Shown in pieces: positions 17,969-26,963 of a stretch of 64,000 nucleotides of DNA. A program made the translations under genes and the position numbers. Below the pieces are notes generated by a model. It did not search any database. It was not told the origin of the DNA and saw nothing but the letters and a program-made list of their open reading frames with translations. Origin of the DNA: DASQZK01 sp963732905 (GTDB lineage: Bacteria; Bacteroidota; Bacteroidia; Bacteroidales; GCA-2748055); assembly GCA_963732905.1 (NCBI GenBank), contig CAVTBM010000001.1, positions 682,001 to 746,000 of the forward strand. Reading direction: 5' to 3'. Position 1 is the first letter of the stretch; each line of letters begins with the position of its first letter.

Positions 17969-18643
17969 TTGAGCAGGGTGTGAGTTAGAGATGTGTTTAT
18001 TAAATAATTGACGGAAAATTAGGAAAAATCGCTTGTCTTTCAAATTCTCCCGGATTTGTTCTGCAAAAACGGTTGCAGATGTAAAGCAGATCAGTCGGAA
18101 TGGAAGGATTTTCGTTGATTATTATTTCTGTGTTATAATGAATCTTTTGTTTCGATTGCTGTTAGAATCCGGTTTATTCTGACTTGATGCAACAAACCAT
18201 TCCTTAGAATATATGCATCAGGAATCCATCTGTCGGGATTCTTCTCATTTAACATCTATTCATTGTTTCTATTTTAGACTTATGACCGGACATAGGAACT
18301 ACGGGCTTCGTAATAAGAGGACTAAGTTCAGGAAGATCTTCTGATGGTAATCTATTCTTTACCGGGATGAAAAGTTGTATGGCCGGTCATTCAGTAGCGG
18401 GCATACCAATGGGCTTCGTTATTCTTAAGACTTTTTAGTATGAACCGGGATCCCCCCCCCGCCGTCCATCCGTCCGTCCTTAATGGGATTCACCCCAAAA
18501 ATCTCAGCTTCCCGTTTCAGACTTTTTATGAAAAGTTATTCACACCAGGAAATTTGAATGAACCTTTTTTCCCGGTTGTTCATAACCCTGAAAAAGCCGG
18601 TAAACCAATACTTTTTTAGATTTTTTTAGACAACAGTCGCCTT
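17969..18643. other. intergenic region containing a dispersed repeat
   Basis: This 675-base stretch between two leftward genes has no convincing gene. Its right half contains copy A of the 150-bp dispersed repeat (18407-18554), including a run of nine C residues (18452-18460). The left half is AT-rich and unremarkable. Confidence 0.5.
18407..18554 (+). repeat. 150-bp dispersed non-coding repeat, copy A
   Basis: This block aligns with the reverse complement of 25553-25701 along its whole length. Shared exact segments include CAATGGGCTTCGTT, CCTTAATGGGATTCACCCC and ACTTTTTAT in the same order and nearly the same spacing. It contains no frame and no terminal inverted repeat that I can see. Confidence 0.7.
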
Positions 18644-20260
18644 TCAGGGAATAATGGTTTTAGGATGAGTTTCGGAGGGTCTACCCGGTTGTGCAGGGTA
18701 GTTTTCTCCGTCCTTAAGTTCCGGACCTCCCGGCTTTTTGATGTGAAGATCATACAGGTCTGTTCTCCTGTCTTTCAGCGTCCTCACCGAGCCGTAATTA
18801 TGAAGCTCCTTCAGAAGGTCGAGATTGACGTCAACGATCAGGGTCATTTCGGTATTCGGGGTAGCTTCACTTTTGACTCCGTTCGTCGGGAAGGGGAAGT
18901 CAGAAGGGGTAAAGACCGCCGACTGTGCGTACTGGATATCCATATTGCTCACCCTTGGCAGGTTTCCCACACAGCCGGCAATGGAGACGTAACATTCATT
19001 CTCTATAGCCCTGGCCTGGGCACAGCGGCGTACCCTCATGTACCCGTTCTGAGTATCGGTAAGGAAAGGTACGAAGAGCATTTGCATCCCCTGGTCTGCA
19101 AGCAACCTGGAGAGTTCCGGAAATTCAACGTCGTAACAGATCATGATACCTATCTTTCCACAGTCGGTGTCAAACACCTTTATCTTGTCACCACCCACCA
19201 TTCCCCAGGAGCTGAGTTCTGAAGGTGTGATATGGACTTTTTCATAGGTTTCCCAGGTCCCGTTCCGTCGGCACAGGTAACCGATATTCTTCAATTTGTC
19301 GCCGTCCATGTATGGCATGCTGCCGGTGATGATATTGATGTTGTATGAGATGGCCAGTTCGGAGAACCTTTTTCTCGAGGGTTCGGTGTATTCAGCCAGG
19401 TTCCGTATGGCATCGGCTTCCGGAAAATCATTGAACCTGGCCATCAGGGGGGCGTTGAAAAATTCGGGGAACAGGACGAAATCGCTCTGGTATCCGCTTA
19501 TGGCATCAATAAAAAATTCCACCTGTTCGAACATCTTGTCCATATCCTCAAATGAACGCATCTGCCATTGCACCAGCCCGATCCGGACAACCGATTTTGT
19601 CTGGTTGATCTGGTTTGGCTTGTCCTGGAAATACAGGTTGTTCCATTCAATGAGTGTTGCGTATTCAAGAGATTCCTTGTCTCCCGGCATGTATCCTTTG
19701 AGGATCTTCCGGACATGAAAATCGTTGGATAGCTGAAATGTGAGAATAGGGTCATAGATCTCCCGGTGTCTTACCCTCTCGATATATTCCATTGGCGGCA
19801 TTTTACCTCCATAGGCGGCGTATCCGGGTATCCTGCCGCCAGCGACAATACTCCTGAGGTTCAGTTGCTCACACAGTTCCTTTCGTGCATCATACATCCT
19901 CCGGCCAAGTCTCAACTCACGATAATCGGGATGCACAAAAACTTCGATACCATAAAGTACGTCACCTTCAGAATCATGTGTACTGAAGGTGTAATTGCCG
20001 GTGATTTGAATATAGGTATGATTGTCGCCGAATTTGGCATAATTAACAATGATTGAAAGTGCGGTTCCTACAACTTTACCATTCACCAGGATGCAGATCT
20101 GTCCCTCAGGGAATATTTCAAGAAGTTTGGCAATATGGGACTCTCTCCAGTAAGCGCCCTCCCAGTTGGCATAGGCCTCAATCATGGAATCTTTTAGTTC
20201 TAAATAATCATTTATCTGAAGATTTCTGAGTTCGATTTTCTGTTCAGCGTTTTCGGTCAT
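18644..20260 (-). CDS. GNAT acetyltransferase - nitrilase (carbon-nitrogen hydrolase) fusion
   Basis: A 538-residue cytosolic protein. The first ~215 residues form a GNAT domain (GIEVFVHPDYRELRLGRRMY holds the acetyl-CoA-binding turn). From about 225 comes a nitrilase-superfamily amidohydrolase with the complete Glu-Lys-Cys triad: Glu266 in FPEFF, Lys341 in YEKVHIT and Cys375 in MICYDVEFPE. This two-domain arrangement is a known but poorly characterised bacterial family, probably handling amide or N-acyl compounds in series. It is preceded by a -7 box at 20308-20315 and seems to be monocistronic. Confidence 0.92.
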   Translation of the reverse strand: MTENAEQKIELRNLQINDYLELKDSMIEAYANWEGAYWRESHIAKLLEIFPEGQICILVNGKVVGTALSIIVNYAKFGDNHTYIQITGNYTFSTHDSEGDVLYGIEVFVHPDYRELRLGRRMYDARKELCEQLNLRSIVAGGRIPGYAAYGGKMPPMEYIERVRHREIYDPILTFQLSNDFHVRKILKGYMPGDKESLEYATLIEWNNLYFQDKPNQINQTKSVVRIGLVQWQMRSFEDMDKMFEQVEFFIDAISGYQSDFVLFPEFFNAPLMARFNDFPEADAIRNLAEYTEPSRKRFSELAISYNINIITGSMPYMDGDKLKNIGYLCRRNGTWETYEKVHITPSELSSWGMVGGDKIKVFDTDCGKIGIMICYDVEFPELSRLLADQGMQMLFVPFLTDTQNGYMRVRRCAQARAIENECYVSIAGCVGNLPRVSNMDIQYAQSAVFTPSDFPFPTNGVKSEATPNTEMTLIVDVNLDLLKELHNYGSVRTLKDRRTDLYDLHIKKPGGPELKDGENYPAQPGRPSETHPKTIIP

Positions 20261-20307
20261 AAAAATGAATTAATTACGTATTTTCTCAGTTGAGTACGTT
20301 GATATAA

Positions 20308-20315
20308 CAAATCTA
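20308..20315 (-). promoter_or_regulatory. -7 promoter box for the GNAT-nitrilase gene
   Basis: TAGATTTG on the minus strand fits TAnnTTTG and lies 48 bases before the start codon at 20260. No strong TTTG is seen at -33. Confidence 0.45.
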
Positions 20316-20352
20316 TCCCGCTTTTGATCAGTGATTTTCTGTAGGGGAGCTC

Positions 20353-21063
20353 TCAATTTTGTTGCCCGTAACGAAGCCTTCTGGCGATAAGAAAGATTGT
20401 TGAAAGAATAAGTACCATACCAGCTGAAAACAGGATCCAGTTAAAGGACCGTGGAATATAGGTCATTGCCAGCTCATACAGGGCTTTATCATTTGGCAGG
20501 TTGAAAATTTCCCGGATACTGAAATGGGACAGGATAAATGAGGAGTAATCCCATACGAAGGCCACAATAAGTACCAGTGAGCCTGTAACTAATCCGGCCC
20601 ATTCACGGAACTTCAGATCCACCCTGATCCCTTTGGAGGAGAATGAAAGGACGACGGCAGCCAGCACGATCATAGAGAGTGATACGATGACCGGCGTAAT
20701 CACGGGCCCGACCCAGGTTGCAGGGATGAGAAACAGGATGTCCCAGGTCATGAAGGATTCCGGCCAGCCGATAAGGAGTTTCAGAAAGATGTAATAGAAG
20801 ATATCCCAGATGGCAAAAGCATAAATGAACCAGGCAAAGCGTTCAGCTGCATACCGTCCTGCCAGGATCCCGGCGGAAAGAAGCATGATGAGTGTGGCTG
20901 CCTCGCGCAGGATTTCCGTGACAGCCAGTCCGGGTTCAATAGGGGCAAGGGGAAAGGAAAACCCTGCCGGATACATGAGCTTCCTGAGATATATCACCAC
21001 GGCGGCTTCAAAAAAACCCATGGCGACGGCAAATATGCTGACCCAGATAAGTTTTTGTTTCAT
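20353..21063 (-). CDS. integral membrane protein, unknown function
   Basis: A 236-residue protein with about six membrane helices, near 5-26, 48-69, 75-95, 105-135 (long, perhaps two), 150-172 and 205-228. Short polar loops contain YLRKLMYPAGF and WDYSSFILSHF. The C-terminus is basic (ARRLRYGQQN), consistent with a cytoplasmic end. I recognise no named family. It ends 92 bases before the GNAT-nitrilase start in the same direction and could be co-transcribed, though that gene seems to have its own promoter. Confidence 0.75.
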   Translation of the reverse strand: MKQKLIWVSIFAVAMGFFEAAVVIYLRKLMYPAGFSFPLAPIEPGLAVTEILREAATLIMLLSAGILAGRYAAERFAWFIYAFAIWDIFYYIFLKLLIGWPESFMTWDILFLIPATWVGPVITPVIVSLSMIVLAAVVLSFSSKGIRVDLKFREWAGLVTGSLVLIVAFVWDYSSFILSHFSIREIFNLPNDKALYELAMTYIPRSFNWILFSAGMVLILSTIFLIARRLRYGQQN

Positions 21064-21294
21064 GATGGGGTAAAAAAGTAAACTTTGATCTAAATCTATG
21101 AAAAATCCATGAAAAACAGGAACAGATGAACGGGGTTATTGATAAATTGCTGGTTCTGAAATCTCCATGGGCAGATCAGACCTGACCTGAAATTTCCTTT
21201 TCCATTCAGGTGAGATCATCATGGATCATCCTTGTTTGCGGCACAACATTAAATGCCGGTTTTTGTTACTATCAATGTTTAACAGAGTATTTCC

Positions 21295-22224
21295 ATGGAA
21301 AATGAACTGATAACCATCTCCGCCGTAAAGAAAAGTTTTGGGAATGTTCATGCCGTTAAAAGCGTTGACTTTGCCCTCCGGAAAGGTGAATTTGTTGCCT
21401 TGCTTGGGCCAAACGGGGCAGGGAAGACCACTCTCGTTGAGATGATTGAAGGGATCAGGCATCCCGATGCCGGGGAGATCCTCATTAAAGGGAAGAGGCT
21501 CAGGGATAATAAGGATGAGTTGTATAATATCCTCGGGATCTCTTTCCAGGAAACCAGGTTTTTTGAAAAGATCACGGTTGAGGAAACTCTGAATATGTTT
21601 GCCAGCTTCTACGGCATGGCGGAAGAGAAGGTTGTTAAGGTGATGGATGTTGTCGGTCTTTTCGAAAAAGCGAAGGCCTTTACCAAGAATCTTTCCGGTG
21701 GTCAGCGCCAGCGCCTGGCTCTTGGAATAGCTATCCTCAACGAACCGGAGATATTGATCCTTGATGAGCCGACAACCGGCCTCGACCCCACTGCGAGGCA
21801 TGAGATCTGGGGTATCCTGATGAACCTGAAACAGAAACATCACGCTTCACTTATCCTCACTACGCATTATATGGAGGAAGCTGCATACCTGTGCGACAGG
21901 ATCGTGATTATGGACAATGGTGAAATTATCGCCGAGGGTACGCTGGACGATTTGCTTGCCCGGGAGAATATTCACAATGTCGCCGAATTTTCTATTTCAG
22001 AAGAAATTCCGGAAACCTTAAAAAACCGGCAAAACGGCATTGAGATCAAGTGGGATGAAAGCACCCGGAAAGGCTCCTGCGAACTGACCAATGTCACCCG
22101 TGACCTGCCATATCTTTTTGATCTCCTCGGTCAAAACAAGCTGACCATCATCGACTTCAATTTCAAAAAACCAACGCTCGACGATCTCTTCCTGCGTAAA
22201 ACAGGCCGCAGGCTTTCAAACTGA
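21295..22224 (+). CDS. ABC-2 type exporter, ATP-binding subunit
   Basis: The 309-residue ATPase has all nucleotide-binding motifs in order: Walker A GPNGAGKTT (38-46), Q-loop SFQET near 83, signature LSGGQRQRL at about 133, Walker B ILILDEP at about 154 and a switch histidine in LTTHYMEEAA. Residues about 225-309 form the C-terminal extension common to drug/lipid-type ABC-2 ATPases. It powers the membrane subunit encoded 24 bases downstream. The substrate is unknown; such pairs export drugs, lipids or polysaccharide intermediates. Confidence 0.93.
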   Translation: MENELITISAVKKSFGNVHAVKSVDFALRKGEFVALLGPNGAGKTTLVEMIEGIRHPDAGEILIKGKRLRDNKDELYNILGISFQETRFFEKITVEETLNMFASFYGMAEEKVVKVMDVVGLFEKAKAFTKNLSGGQRQRLALGIAILNEPEILILDEPTTGLDPTARHEIWGILMNLKQKHHASLILTTHYMEEAAYLCDRIVIMDNGEIIAEGTLDDLLARENIHNVAEFSISEEIPETLKNRQNGIEIKWDESTRKGSCELTNVTRDLPYLFDLLGQNKLTIIDFNFKKPTLDDLFLRKTGRRLSN

Positions 22225-22248
22225 AAACCTTCCTAAAGCATCCTTACC

Positions 22249-23355
22249 ATGTTTAAAAAAGAACTCTGGCAACTCATTGTAATCCATATAAAAGAACTTA
22301 TCCGCGAACCGGGCGTGATTTTCTGGGGTATAGGCTTTCCTATATTGATGGCCTGGGGTCTTGGTATCGCCTTCAACAATAAGCCCAATGTCAGAAAGGA
22401 TGTGGCCTTCATGCATCCGGAAGCACATTCAAAGCTGATGAATTTCCTGGACCAGAATGCTACGGCAGGATGGACGGCTGATTCATTGAGAACCTACAAT
22501 GTGACGGTGAATGACAAAGTTTTTGGAAAGACCACATTCCGGTTCATTCCTGTCAGTCAAGATCTTGCGATACAGGGGATCAAACGCGGGAAATTTCAGC
22601 TCATCCTTGAAAGCCGGGGTGACAGCCTCATATACCACCTCGATCCTGCAAATCCTGATGCACGAACCCTTCAGCTCCAGCTTAGCAGCCTGATAGATGA
22701 AGATAACAACCATCGCTCCATCAGCCATGCAGACATTGTCACGATGAAACTACAGGGAACAAGGTATGTGGATTTCCTGGTACCCGGACTTCTCTCGATG
22801 ACGGTGATGATGGCCTGTATGTGGGGTATCAGCTATACTATTATCGAACGCAGGAAGGGCAACATACTGCGAAGAATGGTTGCCACTCCCATGCATAAAG
22901 CGAATCTGCTGGTAGCCCATATGACAGCACGTCTTTCCATGACCTTCGTTGAAGCAACACTCTTACTCTTGTTTGCCGACCTCTATTTTGACATCAGGGT
23001 TCAGGGCAGCCTGATTGCCCTTTTCATGATATTCATAGCGGGGAATATCGCGTTTACGGGCATCGCCATCCTGTTTTCTTCCAGGACGTCCAAGACCGAA
23101 ATCGGCAATGCCATCATCAATTTCGTGACCATGCCTATGATGATCCTCTCCGGTGTCTTCTTCAGTTACCAGAATTTCCCCGAATGGACCATCCCGTTCA
23201 TTCGCAAGCTGCCGCTGACCATGGTGGCCGACAGTTTTCGAAGTATCATCAACGAAGGTGCAGGGATTACCCAGGTAATGGGGAATACGCTTGTCCTGTG
23301 CGGTATCGGTGTTGTGACCCTGTTCGCCGGGATGAAGATCTTCAAATGGTACTGA
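22249..23355 (+). CDS. ABC-2 type exporter, permease subunit
   Basis: The 368-residue permease starts with an amphipathic N-terminus and a first helix (VIFWGIGFPILMAWGLGIAF). A ~140-residue extracytoplasmic domain follows (about 45-185), then five helices from about 190 to 368. The conserved segment GNILRRMVATPMHKANLL before helix 3 is typical of ABC2_membrane proteins, as is the stretch NFVTMPMMILSGVFFSYQNFP. It forms the channel for the ATPase encoded just upstream. The large outer domain suggests the YhgE/NatB-like branch. Just past its end a leftward ABC ATPase remnant overlaps by 14 bases. Confidence 0.92.
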   Translation: MFKKELWQLIVIHIKELIREPGVIFWGIGFPILMAWGLGIAFNNKPNVRKDVAFMHPEAHSKLMNFLDQNATAGWTADSLRTYNVTVNDKVFGKTTFRFIPVSQDLAIQGIKRGKFQLILESRGDSLIYHLDPANPDARTLQLQLSSLIDEDNNHRSISHADIVTMKLQGTRYVDFLVPGLLSMTVMMACMWGISYTIIERRKGNILRRMVATPMHKANLLVAHMTARLSMTFVEATLLLLFADLYFDIRVQGSLIALFMIFIAGNIAFTGIAILFSSRTSKTEIGNAIINFVTMPMMILSGVFFSYQNFPEWTIPFIRKLPLTMVADSFRSIINEGAGITQVMGNTLVLCGIGVVTLFAGMKIFKWY

Positions 23356-23497
23356 GCCTACCAGGCCAGGTGTCTTTTCCTGTATAAATAAAAGCCGATG
23401 CATCACCGCGATAAACGTTAAAACTCAGATGGTTGACGGCGGTAAGGCCGTTAAAATGTTTGGTGAGGTCGTGGACCTGAATGACCGGTTCGGGCAT
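23342..23497 (-). pseudogene. N-terminal remnant of an ABC transporter ATPase
   Basis: A leftward frame of 51 codons begins with MPEPVIQVHDLTKHF and continues through NHLSFNVYRG. This is the standard opening of an ABC ATPase up to just before Walker A. After codon 32 (about 23402) the similarity stops; no GPNGAGKTT follows, and the frame ends at a stop within the last codons of the convergent permease gene. It is most simply a truncated ATPase left by a deletion or rearrangement at this junction. It is not a copy of the adjacent ATPase, whose N-terminus differs. Confidence 0.6.
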
Positions 23498-23740
23498 GAT
23501 ACATGGTAGTTTGGGTAGATAAATTTACGAAATTAGTTCATGCGGGAAGCGTTTTGGGTTTTGGATTTGAGACTTTGCTGTGAAATACACGGATTGCCAT
23601 GAAAGCATGGAAAAATGCAACAAACTTCCTGCAATCTGTGCATTCGTAATATGCGTGAAGAGTCAAACTCAAGAGGGTTTTTCAGACCGCATGAAGCCCT
23701 GAGTATTAGATTCCGTGGTATAAAGGAAAAAGCATGGCGC

Positions 23741-24667
23741 TCAGATCCACCGTTTAAACCGGATCAGCAGCCCTCCAATAAGGGACAGCAGGATGGAGAT
23801 CGCCAGGATACCGATAAACGAGTACTTGTTATTCTCTAAACTGTTTGGAATGTTCATGCCGAAGAAACTGGACACCAGGGTTGGGATCATCAGGATAACG
23901 GTAACGGTGGTGAGCTGCTTCATCACTATGTTCAGATTGTTGGAGATGATGGAGGCGAAGGCATCCATCATCCCGCTTTGAATGTCGCTGTAGATATTGG
24001 CCATTTCAATAGCCTGCCGGTTTTCGATGATCACATCTTCCAGCAGCTCTTCAGAATAGCTGCCGGGCTTGATGTATTTTGAATTCCTCAGCCTGGCCAG
24101 CAATAGTTCGTTGGCGCGCAGAGAGGTGGTGAAGTATACCAGGCATTTCTCCATATTCAGCAGTTTATGGAGTTCCTCGTTCCGGGTGGAACGCTCCAGG
24201 TCTTTTTCAATGCGGTTGGTCTGAATGTTGATGGTCTTCAGAAATTTATGGTATGAATTGGTGGTGTGCAGGAAAATTGACAGCAGGAAGTCAATTCTTG
24301 TGTCGGTTAAAATATTTTTAATGCGGTTATTTTCCAGGTTTTGAATAACCTCCGTTTCACGGATGCAGATCGAAAGCACGAAATTTTCTCCGATGATGAA
24401 GCCCAGGGGAATAGTGGTGTATGGAACGCCGTTATGCGGATTGTAGACCGGCACACGGATGATGATCAGCAACAGGTTGCCTTCGATTTCCATCCTGGAT
24501 CTTTCATCCACATCAAGGACGTCGGAAAGGAATTCTTCCGGAATATCAAATTTGCTTCTAAGGATCTCGATTTCTTCGGTGGTGGGAGCAACAACGTTGA
24601 TGTAGCTGTTATCCTGAAAACTGTCAAGTTTTGACAATTCTTTCCCGAACTTCCAGAAAGTAATCAT
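23741..24667 (-). CDS. corA: CorA-family divalent-cation (magnesium) transporter
   Basis: A 308-residue CorA-like channel. The N-terminal ~240 residues form the cytoplasmic funnel (DVDERSRMEIEGNLLLIIIRVP, followed by long coiled helices rich in Glu and Arg). Two C-terminal helices follow, with the selectivity motif GMN at 270-272 (FFGMNIPNS) at the end of the first. The final segment FIGILAISILLSLIGGLL and a basic tail complete the protein. It probably takes up Mg2+ or other divalent ions. It stands alone. Confidence 0.92.
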   Translation of the reverse strand: MITFWKFGKELSKLDSFQDNSYINVVAPTTEEIEILRSKFDIPEEFLSDVLDVDERSRMEIEGNLLLIIIRVPVYNPHNGVPYTTIPLGFIIGENFVLSICIRETEVIQNLENNRIKNILTDTRIDFLLSIFLHTTNSYHKFLKTINIQTNRIEKDLERSTRNEELHKLLNMEKCLVYFTTSLRANELLLARLRNSKYIKPGSYSEELLEDVIIENRQAIEMANIYSDIQSGMMDAFASIISNNLNIVMKQLTTVTVILMIPTLVSSFFGMNIPNSLENNKYSFIGILAISILLSLIGGLLIRFKRWI

Positions 24668-24997
24668 AGCCGTACCTCTCTTTTGGGTCCCGCTGAGGCA
24701 AACTAGTGATTACCCTGGCAGGACAGGTTAACAATCAATTCTCGTTTCCGCGTGATAATCGTCCATTACATTGTGTATTTAAGACGTGCAAATTTAGGCA
24801 TTTTAACTTAATACTCCGCCCTGATGCTGGTATTTTTTCCCTCAGGGTAGATGAGAAATTTTATATAAGCCATTTTTATTGAAAAACGTAGTGTTCTCCA
24901 AGTCGAAAATAACAGTGGGTCTTAATCTGCGAACTCTTTTTGGGAAGGGGAATCATTCGCAGCAAATTGTACAGGATACGATGGTTCCTTATACGCG
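24668..24997. other. intergenic region upstream of the CorA-like gene
   Basis: The 330 bases hold the 5' leader of the leftward CorA-like gene and the 3' end of the next gene. Near 24680-24730 there are short complementary GC-rich pieces (GGGTCCC, CCTGGCAGG) that could form small hairpins in the leader, but I recognise no known metal-sensing riboswitch. Nothing else is visible. Confidence 0.35.
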
Positions 24998-25414
24998 TTA
25001 ACCATCGCCCAATCCCGTGATTATCCTGCACCTTTTGATCCGCTCTGTACGTTCCATGGAGTAATTCCCGGTGGCTTTGTCGATATATTGTAACAGCAAT
25101 AGTGCCTTTTCGTATCGATCCTTCGCCGTTGACTCCTCACCGGACAGATTCAGAAACTCGGCTTCTTCAAAAAGAAGGGTGGCAATCATCTCGGTTTTAT
25201 CCAGTGAATATGAATCGCTGCCGGTTATCTGGTTAAAGAGATCCTGCGTGGAATGATCAACGAGCTCATAGTAGAAATCGGGAAGTTCATTCAGGGAGGT
25301 CCTGATCAGGACCAGGGCTTCCTTGTAATTGCCTTTCACCCTGAACCCAAGCAAGGCGGCGAGTACGATTCCCAGCTGTTCGAAGTAACGCATCATGTAG
25401 TCTTTGCGTGGCAT
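24998..25414 (-). CDS. conserved-looking helical protein (possible DUF6483-like)
   Basis: A 138-residue soluble protein, all helical by pattern. It opens PRKDYMMRYFEQLGIVLAALLGFRV and continues with paired helices (KEALVLIRTSLNELP, then KTEMIATLLFEEAEFL and AKDRYEKALLLLQYID), resembling TPR-like repeats. The YMMRYFEQLG...LLG...KGNYKEAL opening is reminiscent of DUF6483-type proteins, which have no known function. It is preceded by a -7 box at 25453-25460. Role unknown. Confidence 0.7.
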   Translation of the reverse strand: MPRKDYMMRYFEQLGIVLAALLGFRVKGNYKEALVLIRTSLNELPDFYYELVDHSTQDLFNQITGSDSYSLDKTEMIATLLFEEAEFLNLSGEESTAKDRYEKALLLLQYIDKATGNYSMERTERIKRCRIITGLGDG

Positions 25415-25452
25415 TGAACATTTATTTTTTGGTTTGTCGAACGGTCGAAAAT

Positions 25453-25460
25453 CAAAACTA
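25453..25460 (-). promoter_or_regulatory. -7 promoter box for the helical protein gene
   Basis: TAGTTTTG on the minus strand matches TAnnTTTG and lies 39 bases before the start at 25414. No clear -33 element is visible. Confidence 0.4.
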
Positions 25461-25552
25461 CAAATTTTTATTTGATGAAGGTGAAATATGTCCGGTTTCA
25501 GGTGTGTCAGAAGTTGGGAGTTATTAACAGTCAGGCAAAACAGGTTTTGGAG

Positions 25553-25701
25553 AATTTCACGATGTTAAAAACTTTTGATAAAAAGTGCTGAATGAGGACG
25601 CTGATTTTTTCGGGGTGAATCCCATTAAGGGCGGACGGCTGGTCGGTGGGGGAGGGTGCCCAACTTAACTAAAGACGTCTTAAATGCAACGAAGCCCATT
25701 G
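25553..25701 (-). repeat. 150-bp dispersed non-coding repeat, copy B
   Basis: Read on the minus strand, this segment follows copy A (18407-18554) from CAATGGGCTTCGTT through CCTTAATGGGATTCACCCC to the A/T-rich end. The copies are in opposite orientation, 7 kb apart. In place of the C9 run of copy A it has a CCCTCCCCCACC segment. Confidence 0.7.
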
Positions 25702-25844
25702 CTGTGTCCGTAAATTAGGGTTTGATGGCGGTATTGAAATTTTCCCCGGTCCTCCTTCCCGTCTGTGATTTCCGGTGTTGTGACAAACCTGGAGCATTAC
25801 TTCTTTATGTTTTTGTCCTGCATTTGATATTCGATAATCATTAT

Positions 25845-26726
25845 TCAATTTCCGTGGTTTTTCATTGAAGTATGTGCTTTCTTGTCATTGTTCCCCGATG
25901 TCATCTCCTCACTGACCTTCCACAACCGTTTCGCTGCCTGTTCATCATAGGATATATCGATTGATCTGATCTCTTTCTTATCGGAGAAATATTTCCCGCT
26001 GATACCTTCCACTTCAGGGGATGTTGCCAGCCAGATCACGGTCTCCGACCCCTTCTCCACATTCCTCATGAAGGGTTTGAAAAGGGCGAAAAGCAGCCTC
26101 CAGATTCCCTGGAAATCCCTTCCAAAACGGCTCTTCACTACACCCGGATGTACCGCGTTGACAGTCACATGTGAATCATCAAGGCGTCTGGCAAGCTCAT
26201 AGGTGAACATGATGTTGGCAAGTTTAGACTGACCGTAAGCTTTGAATGCGGAATATCCCTCTTTCAGGTTCAGGTCTTCAAAATGGAGCTTTGCGCCTCG
26301 CTGTGCCTCGGAAGCTACATTGATGATCCGTGCGGCCGGAGCGGCTTTCAAACTTTTAAGAAGGCTGTGTGTCAAAACAAAATATCCAAGGTGATTCAGG
26401 GCAAAAGTCATTTCTATTCCCTCTTCACTTTCATAACGCCTTGGGAAAATTAATCCTGCACAATTGATCAGGATATCAATCACCGGATATTTTTCACTGA
26501 TCTTCTTGCCGATGGCCCGGGTTTCTTTTATCACCGAAAGGTCGGCGATGAAAAGATCTATATTGTTATTGCCGGTTTCTTTTTTGATTTCTTCAACAAC
26601 CGTTTGAGCCCGCTCCTTATTTCTGGCAATAAGAACCAGTCTGGCCCCACGTGCTGCCAGATCCCTGGCGGTAAAATTTCCTATCCCGGATGTGATTCCA
26701 GAGATCACAATGGTTTTGTCTTTCAT
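25845..26726 (-). CDS. short-chain dehydrogenase/reductase (retinol-dehydrogenase-like)
   Basis: A 293-residue NAD(P)-dependent oxidoreductase with the classical SDR elements: the glycine-rich motif in SGITSGIG (9-16), an arginine after the second strand favouring NADP (LIARN), ADLS (61-64), NCAG in place of NNAG (88-91), catalytic Ser139 and the Y164-x-x-x-K168 pair. The HPGVVKSRFGRD segment after the active site matches retinol-dehydrogenase/WW-oxidoreductase-like SDRs. Substrate unknown. It is monocistronic, with the divergent SGNH-hydrolase gene upstream. Confidence 0.93.
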   Translation of the reverse strand: MKDKTIVISGITSGIGNFTARDLAARGARLVLIARNKERAQTVVEEIKKETGNNNIDLFIADLSVIKETRAIGKKISEKYPVIDILINCAGLIFPRRYESEEGIEMTFALNHLGYFVLTHSLLKSLKAAPAARIINVASEAQRGAKLHFEDLNLKEGYSAFKAYGQSKLANIMFTYELARRLDDSHVTVNAVHPGVVKSRFGRDFQGIWRLLFALFKPFMRNVEKGSETVIWLATSPEVEGISGKYFSDKKEIRSIDISYDEQAAKRLWKVSEEMTSGNNDKKAHTSMKNHGN

Positions 26727-26900
26727 GATAATTGTGGTTTAACGATTTCAAAACAATTGCCGGTAGCAATAGTTTAATCCCGAAAATCAAGTTTCAAAAT
26801 ACTTATTCTTCCTGAAAGTGAAAGTTCCGGGAGATGAAGAGCTAAAACACTCTCATAACAGCTTTCCTGGATTTCAGCATGCTGTTTCACTTTTTTTGGT

Positions 26901-26908
26901 TATTTTTG
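26901..26908 (+). promoter_or_regulatory. possible -7 box for the SGNH-hydrolase gene
   Basis: TATTTTTG fits TAnnTTTG and sits 55 bases before the ATG at 26964. The -33 region is not convincing. Confidence 0.35.
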
Positions 26909-26963
26909 AAATCTACATGAAGAGAATATTCCTTTTTTACAAACCTGATTACCTGATCATTTA

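Larger units (their letters stand above)
25415..25844. other. intergenic region containing a dispersed repeat
   Basis: This 430-base stretch between two leftward genes contains copy B of the 150-bp repeat (25553-25701) and the -7 box of the downstream gene. No gene-like frame is present. Confidence 0.5.

Noticed and set aside
18452..18460. Phase-variable C9 tract
   Set aside because: It lies in a non-coding repeat, not in a gene or a -33/-7 spacer, so switching of expression is unlikely.
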